Source of the DNA: SKLM01 sp964514285
GTDB taxonomy: Bacteria; Chloroflexota; Anaerolineae; B4-G1
NCBI GenBank assembly: GCA_964514285.1
Contig: CAZEQC010000124.1
Coordinates: 1-9,824, forward strand
Reading direction: 5' to 3'
DNA length: 9,824 bases
In this document: positions 6,094 to 9,824 of the stretch, piece by piece
Position numbering within the stretch: position 1 is the first letter of the stretch
How the letters are laid out: each line of letters begins with the position of its first letter
Notes under the pieces: model-generated
The model's input: only the letters and a program-made list of their open reading frames with translations
The model's database searches: none
Told to the model about the DNA's origin: nothing
Program-made: the position numbers and the translations under genes

Positions 6094-8627
6094 AGACAAG
6101 AGACCGAAGATCAGGGTCTAATCAACCAACGCGCTCCCCGCTGTTGCATCCCTTGTTCAGGCATAGGTACTCGATAATCTGCCACATCCTCTTCATAGCT
6201 TTCCCCGTGGCTCTCCTTTGGCAGCCTCTTCTTGCTGGCGAAGCCTTCTTTTGGGGGACTCCGCTCTTGCAGTTCGTCCCCTGGCAGCAGCTAGCCGCGG
6301 ACATATGGCGCTCTGGACATCTGCCACTCTGGAACCCCCTGGTCGGATGCGGCGCGCCGCTGGCAGCCAACTATCAGACAGCCGCTTTCTACCCGCTGAA
6401 CGCACTTCATCTCCTACTCCCAGCTGAGATCGCCCTCAGCTGGACGACGGCCCTCCATCTCGGCCTGGCTGGTTGGGGCATGTATCGTTGGGGACGGGCT
6501 GTGGGGTTGGACCGATTCCCCGCATCCATTGGAGCGATGGCTCTGCAAGGAAGTGGTTTTCTAGTGGGTCGTGTAGCCCTGTTTCCGAGTATCACCGTCA
6601 CCTTTCCCTGGATTCCCATCTGGCTATGGCGCACGGAGCTTCTGATAAAGCGTGGCATGCGCCATCCAGGTCCACGGAATGCAGAGCTACAAGATGCCCT
6701 GTGGCTTGGGCTCACCATCGGTTTGGGTCTCCTGGCCGGTCACGCCCAGACAGCTTTCTACGGCGCCCTCTTAGTGGCGGGATATTGGGTTTTCCGCACC
6801 ATTCAGGACCTCAGCATAAGAAAACAGAAGACAGGACGTCACGGGAGCAAGGAGCAAGGATTGAGCAGCACTAAGCACCTCGTAAAGCCCATCGTCCGCG
6901 TTGCGGGGTTGATCCTCCTTTCCTCAGCCGTCGGCCTTGGGCTTGCCGCCGTACAACTCCTTCCCACCGCCGAGCTGCTTCTACATTCACAGCGCTCAAC
7001 AGGTGTGAATGACAGTCTCGCTCTGACCTACTCCCTCTGGCCTTGGAGGCTTATCACCATCGCAGCCCCAGCTTTTTTTGGCAATCCCGGCGCTGGGAAC
7101 TACTGGGGCTACGGTGCCCATTGGGAAGACGCCGCGTACGTGGGGTTACTGCCCCTGCTTCTGGCGGCCAGGGCTGTGATCCAAGCGTTCAGTAGAAGCC
7201 AGAAAAGGGCGCAATCCGGGAGACAGGAAACTACTGCCCCGGCTCACGTGACGGACAACCTGTCGACCGGCTTCTGGGCCGCTAGCGCCCTTATGGCTCT
7301 GGTTCTCGCCCTCGGCGATAACACCCCCGTTTTTCCGTTCCTGTTCCGTCACGTTCCTGGCTTCGATCTTTTTCAAGCACCAGCTCGCTGGTTAGCAGTC
7401 ACCACCGTGGCCCTATCCGCCCTGGCAGGGATTGGGGCCCAGCAGTGGCCCCACGGCCCCTATGCACGTCGGCGAGGCGGCGTGGGAGCGGCCGTGGGCG
7501 GAGCCTTGCTGATCGGTGGTCTGGTCGCGCCCAGTCTCCTCGCCAGTGTCCCTCCCACGTTCGGCCCTGCGACCGTGCGCTTGGGGACTGTCCTGATTCT
7601 GGTTAGCATCCTCCTGCTGCTGGGCGAGCAGACTCGACGCAAGCGTAGGAGAGACGCTCTCTGGTGGCGAGCGGCAATGGGAGCCTTCGTCGCGCTCGAC
7701 TTGCTCACCTTCGCCTGGCCGCTGGTGCCGACTGTGGATCGCACCCTGTATCAGGGGAATACTCAGACTGCCGAGATCCTGCATAGCAAGGAGGATGCAG
7801 TCCGAATCTACTGGCCCTCCGATCCTACTCACCAGAATCAGAAGTACGACGCTCACTACGATGTCAAGTTCGACTATCTGACGTTTGACGACTTCGGGCC
7901 AACCGATGTCGCTCATTGGCGTGGCATGCGTGAGGACCAACTCCCGAACACAGGGATGTTGGACGACGTCGCCTCGGCCAACAATTTCGACCCACTCTTG
8001 GTCGAGGCGTACGTGGATCTGTTAGAAGCAACGGTAGAGACACCCGGAATCCTGAAGAGTATGGGGGTGACCCACATTGCCAGCAATCGTCCCTGGCCCG
8101 GTTCGGAGCAGATCCACGCAGGGAAGTCGGCGGCTTTCTATCGGCTGCCCAGTGCGCCAGGGCGTGCGTGGTTGGTGCCCCATGCCCGCCTTGTCGCCTC
8201 TGACCAGATGCTGGCGGCTATGCAGACCCCATCCTTTGATCCGACCGCCACCGTGCTGATAGAGACGGACAGCGAGCGAGAATCGGGCAGTACCCACCGG
8301 TTGGGGACGACCTGTGACCTTGCCCATCCCAGATTGGCTTTGCAGGATGATCCTAACCGAGTTACAATAGAAGCTGCCCTGGACATCCCGGGCTACCTGG
8401 TGCTGGCCGATACGTGGTATCCGGGCTGGCGGGTGACGGTAGATGGAGAGCCGGCGGAGTTGCTGCGAGCCAATCACGCCTTTCGAGCGGTTCGCCTGAC
8501 GACCGGGAAGCATACGGTCGAGATGGTCTATCGTCCCATCTCCGTGCTTGTCGGGGGAATAACCAGTCTAGTGACGGGCGCGTTGTCGATCTTGCGAATG
8601 TTTGTGAGCCGTAGGGAGAAACCATAG
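6090..8627 (+). CDS. YfhO-like membrane protein, paralogue B2, full length
   Basis: This 845-residue polytopic protein of the YfhO type has a basic N-terminal tail of about 27 residues before the first helix. The first outer loop contains GHLPLWNP (76-83), PLAANYQ (90-96) and FYPLN (100-104). Thr57 occupies the place where B1 has Asp51, seven residues before a conserved proline, so the usual loop acid seems absent. Further marks are LALGDNTP (406-413), VPGFDLFQAPARWL (422-435), NFDPLLVEAYVDLL (632-645), and a C-terminal beta-rich outer module with WYPGWRVTVDG (776-786) and GKHTVEMVYRP (806-816) before the last helix. That module is the normal end of the family and is missing in B1. Linkers at about 240-262 and 366-390 are hydrophilic and longer than in B1. 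ATG 6090 overlaps the A2 stop as ATGA. Its role is probably sugar transfer at the outer membrane face; if the acid is truly required, it may instead be a non-catalytic partner. Confidence 0.88.
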   Translation: MKTRDRRSGSNQPTRSPLLHPLFRHRYSIICHILFIAFPVALLWQPLLAGEAFFWGTPLLQFVPWQQLAADIWRSGHLPLWNPLVGCGAPLAANYQTAAFYPLNALHLLLPAEIALSWTTALHLGLAGWGMYRWGRAVGLDRFPASIGAMALQGSGFLVGRVALFPSITVTFPWIPIWLWRTELLIKRGMRHPGPRNAELQDALWLGLTIGLGLLAGHAQTAFYGALLVAGYWVFRTIQDLSIRKQKTGRHGSKEQGLSSTKHLVKPIVRVAGLILLSSAVGLGLAAVQLLPTAELLLHSQRSTGVNDSLALTYSLWPWRLITIAAPAFFGNPGAGNYWGYGAHWEDAAYVGLLPLLLAARAVIQAFSRSQKRAQSGRQETTAPAHVTDNLSTGFWAASALMALVLALGDNTPVFPFLFRHVPGFDLFQAPARWLAVTTVALSALAGIGAQQWPHGPYARRRGGVGAAVGGALLIGGLVAPSLLASVPPTFGPATVRLGTVLILVSILLLLGEQTRRKRRRDALWWRAAMGAFVALDLLTFAWPLVPTVDRTLYQGNTQTAEILHSKEDAVRIYWPSDPTHQNQKYDAHYDVKFDYLTFDDFGPTDVAHWRGMREDQLPNTGMLDDVASANNFDPLLVEAYVDLLEATVETPGILKSMGVTHIASNRPWPGSEQIHAGKSAAFYRLPSAPGRAWLVPHARLVASDQMLAAMQTPSFDPTATVLIETDSERESGSTHRLGTTCDLAHPRLALQDDPNRVTIEAALDIPGYLVLADTWYPGWRVTVDGEPAELLRANHAFRAVRLTTGKHTVEMVYRPISVLVGGITSLVTGALSILRMFVSRREKP
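8613..8618 (+). promoter_or_regulatory. Ribosome-site-like AGGGAG before gene C
   Basis: AGGGAG sits inside the end of B2, 35 bases before the ATG at 8654, which is too far to serve that codon. It is five bases before an in-frame ATA at 8624 and eleven before a second ATA at 8630. The ATA at 8624 overlaps the B2 stop as ATAG. This may mark a non-standard start for the next gene, or it may be chance within coding sequence. Confidence 0.3.
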
Positions 8628-8653
8628 TCATACGACATCGGATCAAGCCGTGG

Positions 8654-9727
8654 ATGATCGTGCTGCTGGTAAGCATAGTCTACGTTGGCCTCACACTAGC
8701 ACGCTATGAGGGCGACCCGCTGGCTTTCGCCCTGGTAGGGACCCAATATAGTCAGGGTAACCCTGAAGGCACCCAGGGGTACGACGGACAGTTTGCCTAC
8801 TTCATCGCCCGCGATCCTCTAGACGGCTGGCAGTACTGTGACGTGCCGGCCTATCGGTACCAGCGCATCGTCTACCCGCTATTGGCATGGGCACTGGCGC
8901 TGGGACAGGCGACAGCCGTCCCCTGGACGCTGATCGTGGTCAACGTGGCTGCTTTAACCATGGGAACGTATTTCACGGAGCAACTGCTGGCTTTGCAGGG
9001 CGTTAACCGCTGGTACGCCCTGGCCTACGGTCTCTACGGGGGGTTGATCGCCGGGCTACGACTGAACCTCACAGAGCCTTTGGCCTATGGCTTGCTTCAG
9101 GGGGGGGTCTGGACTTGGTCCCAGAAGCGACGTGACCTGGCCCTGCCGTTGTTCGCGTCTGCCGCGTTAACCAAGGAGACGGCGCTGATCGCCGTCGCCG
9201 CCCTGCTTGTCTATTTACTGCTCGAAGAGCGTTGGCGCAGTATGGTCTTACTAGGACTCGGCGTGGGCCTACCGTTCATAGCTTGGCAAGGAGCGCTCTG
9301 GTTCTGGTTAGGCCAACCGGGCGTCGGATCTGGAGGCGCTATGGCAACCGCGTTTGAATGGTTCCCATTCGCCGGCCTGCTGCGGACGGCCACGGTGAGC
9401 TGGCCGGCGTTCTGGCTCCTGTTGGCCATAGAAGGGCCGTTGTTCGTCCTACCCACCATCTGGGCCCTAAAGAGATCAATGCAGGACCATCTGCGCGGAC
9501 GACGCCACCCTTGGGCAACGCTTCTCTTGGCTCAGGCCGGCGTCCTGCCCTTTCTACCCTTCTCGACCTGGCGAGAACCCCTCGCCATGGCGCGCCTGGC
9601 TACTGGCCTGGTCGCCGCAACCCTGCTCTATGGCGCGCTCCGCCGCTCCCGGCGGGTGCTGACCATGAGCTTCGCCTGGCTGGCGACGCTTGCCCTGTTG
9701 GTTAACGAAAGTCAACTCCCGGTGTGA
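8654..9727 (+). CDS. GT-C-like membrane protein with GYDGQ loop
   Basis: This protein of 357 residues from ATG 8654 has a first helix at the N-terminus, then an outer loop with GYDGQ (42-46, Asp44 as likely catalytic acid), FIARDP (50-55) and YRYQRIVYPLLAW (67-79). Later marks are NLTEP (138-142), LTKETALI (172-179) and WREPLAMARL (306-315). About eight hydrophobic segments follow the loop. The layout fits a family of predicted membrane glycosyltransferases related to GT-C/ArnT-type enzymes; I cannot name donor or acceptor. It is not a paralogue of the A or B proteins. ATG 8654 is the first standard start in frame but lacks a ribosome site and leaves the first helix with no basic residues before it. 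An ATA at 8624 with AGGGAG would add ten residues including RHRIK. The end overlaps the next gene by four bases (GTGA). Confidence 0.8.
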   Translation: MIVLLVSIVYVGLTLARYEGDPLAFALVGTQYSQGNPEGTQGYDGQFAYFIARDPLDGWQYCDVPAYRYQRIVYPLLAWALALGQATAVPWTLIVVNVAALTMGTYFTEQLLALQGVNRWYALAYGLYGGLIAGLRLNLTEPLAYGLLQGGVWTWSQKRRDLALPLFASAALTKETALIAVAALLVYLLLEERWRSMVLLGLGVGLPFIAWQGALWFWLGQPGVGSGGAMATAFEWFPFAGLLRTATVSWPAFWLLLAIEGPLFVLPTIWALKRSMQDHLRGRRHPWATLLLAQAGVLPFLPFSTWREPLAMARLATGLVAATLLYGALRRSRRVLTMSFAWLATLALLVNESQLPV

Positions 9728-9824
9728 TCACGCTTAACGCACAGCAATCCCCCTCCGTAACCGTCATCGTTCCCACGTACAACGAGAAAGAGAACATCGC
9801 GTCGCTGGTTACCCGGCTATTGAA
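9724..9824 (+). CDS. Family 2 glycosyltransferase, DPM1-like, 5' end only
   Basis: Only the first 33 codons are inside the window. The start is a GTG whose last two bases, with the following A, form the stop of gene C (GTGA overlap). After about eleven polar residues comes VTVIVPTYNEKENI, the first beta strand and nucleotide-binding turn of GT2 (GT-A fold) enzymes. This spelling, with YNEKENI, is typical of polyprenyl-phosphate mannose or glucose synthases and of related DPM1-like proteins. Such enzymes work at the cytoplasmic face and load a sugar from GDP- or UDP-sugar onto a polyprenyl phosphate, the donor used by GT-C and YfhO-type proteins. Its place directly after five such genes fits that role. 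The acceptor-specific part and any C-terminal membrane helices are off the window, so a different GT2 function is not excluded. Confidence 0.8.
   Translation, partial: MITLNAQQSPSVTVIVPTYNEKENIASLVTRLL

Noticed and set aside
1..9824. CRISPR array, tRNA, insertion sequence or attachment site
   Set aside because: No regularly spaced long repeats, cloverleaf, transposase motif or paired terminal repeats were seen on reading both strands.

Overview
The window is one end of a rightward operon of large polytopic membrane proteins, preceded by about 640 bases of AT-richer DNA with no convincing gene. The coding part is GC-rich. Genes are packed with overlaps or gaps of a few bases, and starts include GTG. 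Tandem YfhO-like and other GT-C-like proteins with this spacing suggest a Chloroflexota-type bacterium (Anaerolineae or a relative). That assignment is inference from style and family content; no marker gene is present.

Layout. Positions 1-271 hold an open frame running in from the left edge that I cannot recognise. Positions 272-640 are non-coding and carry two short arrays of direct repeats with a period of about 11 bp (308-351 and 465-505). A good sigma-70-type promoter with an extended -10 lies at 641-669, followed by a short leader, an AGGAG ribosome site and a GTG start at 699. Then come A1 (699-2324), B1 (2314-4419), A2 (4426-6093), B2 (6090-8627), C (8654-9727, perhaps starting further upstream) and the first 33 codons of a family-2 glycosyltransferase (9724 to the right edge).

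A1 and A2 are diverged paralogues of each other. B1 and B2 are diverged paralogues of the YfhO type. The locus is therefore an interleaved A-B-A-B duplication, followed by an unrelated GT-C-like protein with a GYDGQ loop. The truncated last gene begins like polyprenyl-phosphate mannose/glucose synthases (DPM1-like). Taken together, the cytoplasmic GT2 enzyme would charge a polyprenyl phosphate with a sugar, and the multi-spanning proteins would use that lipid-linked sugar outside the membrane to decorate a surface glycan, polymer or protein. This pathway is inferred from family knowledge; the acceptor cannot be read from the sequence.

The points most worth following are the interleaved duplication, the loss of the C-terminal extracytoplasmic module from B1 but not B2, complementary loss of first-loop motif residues in B1 and B2, the two 11-bp-period repeat arrays upstream, and a possible ATA start for gene C.
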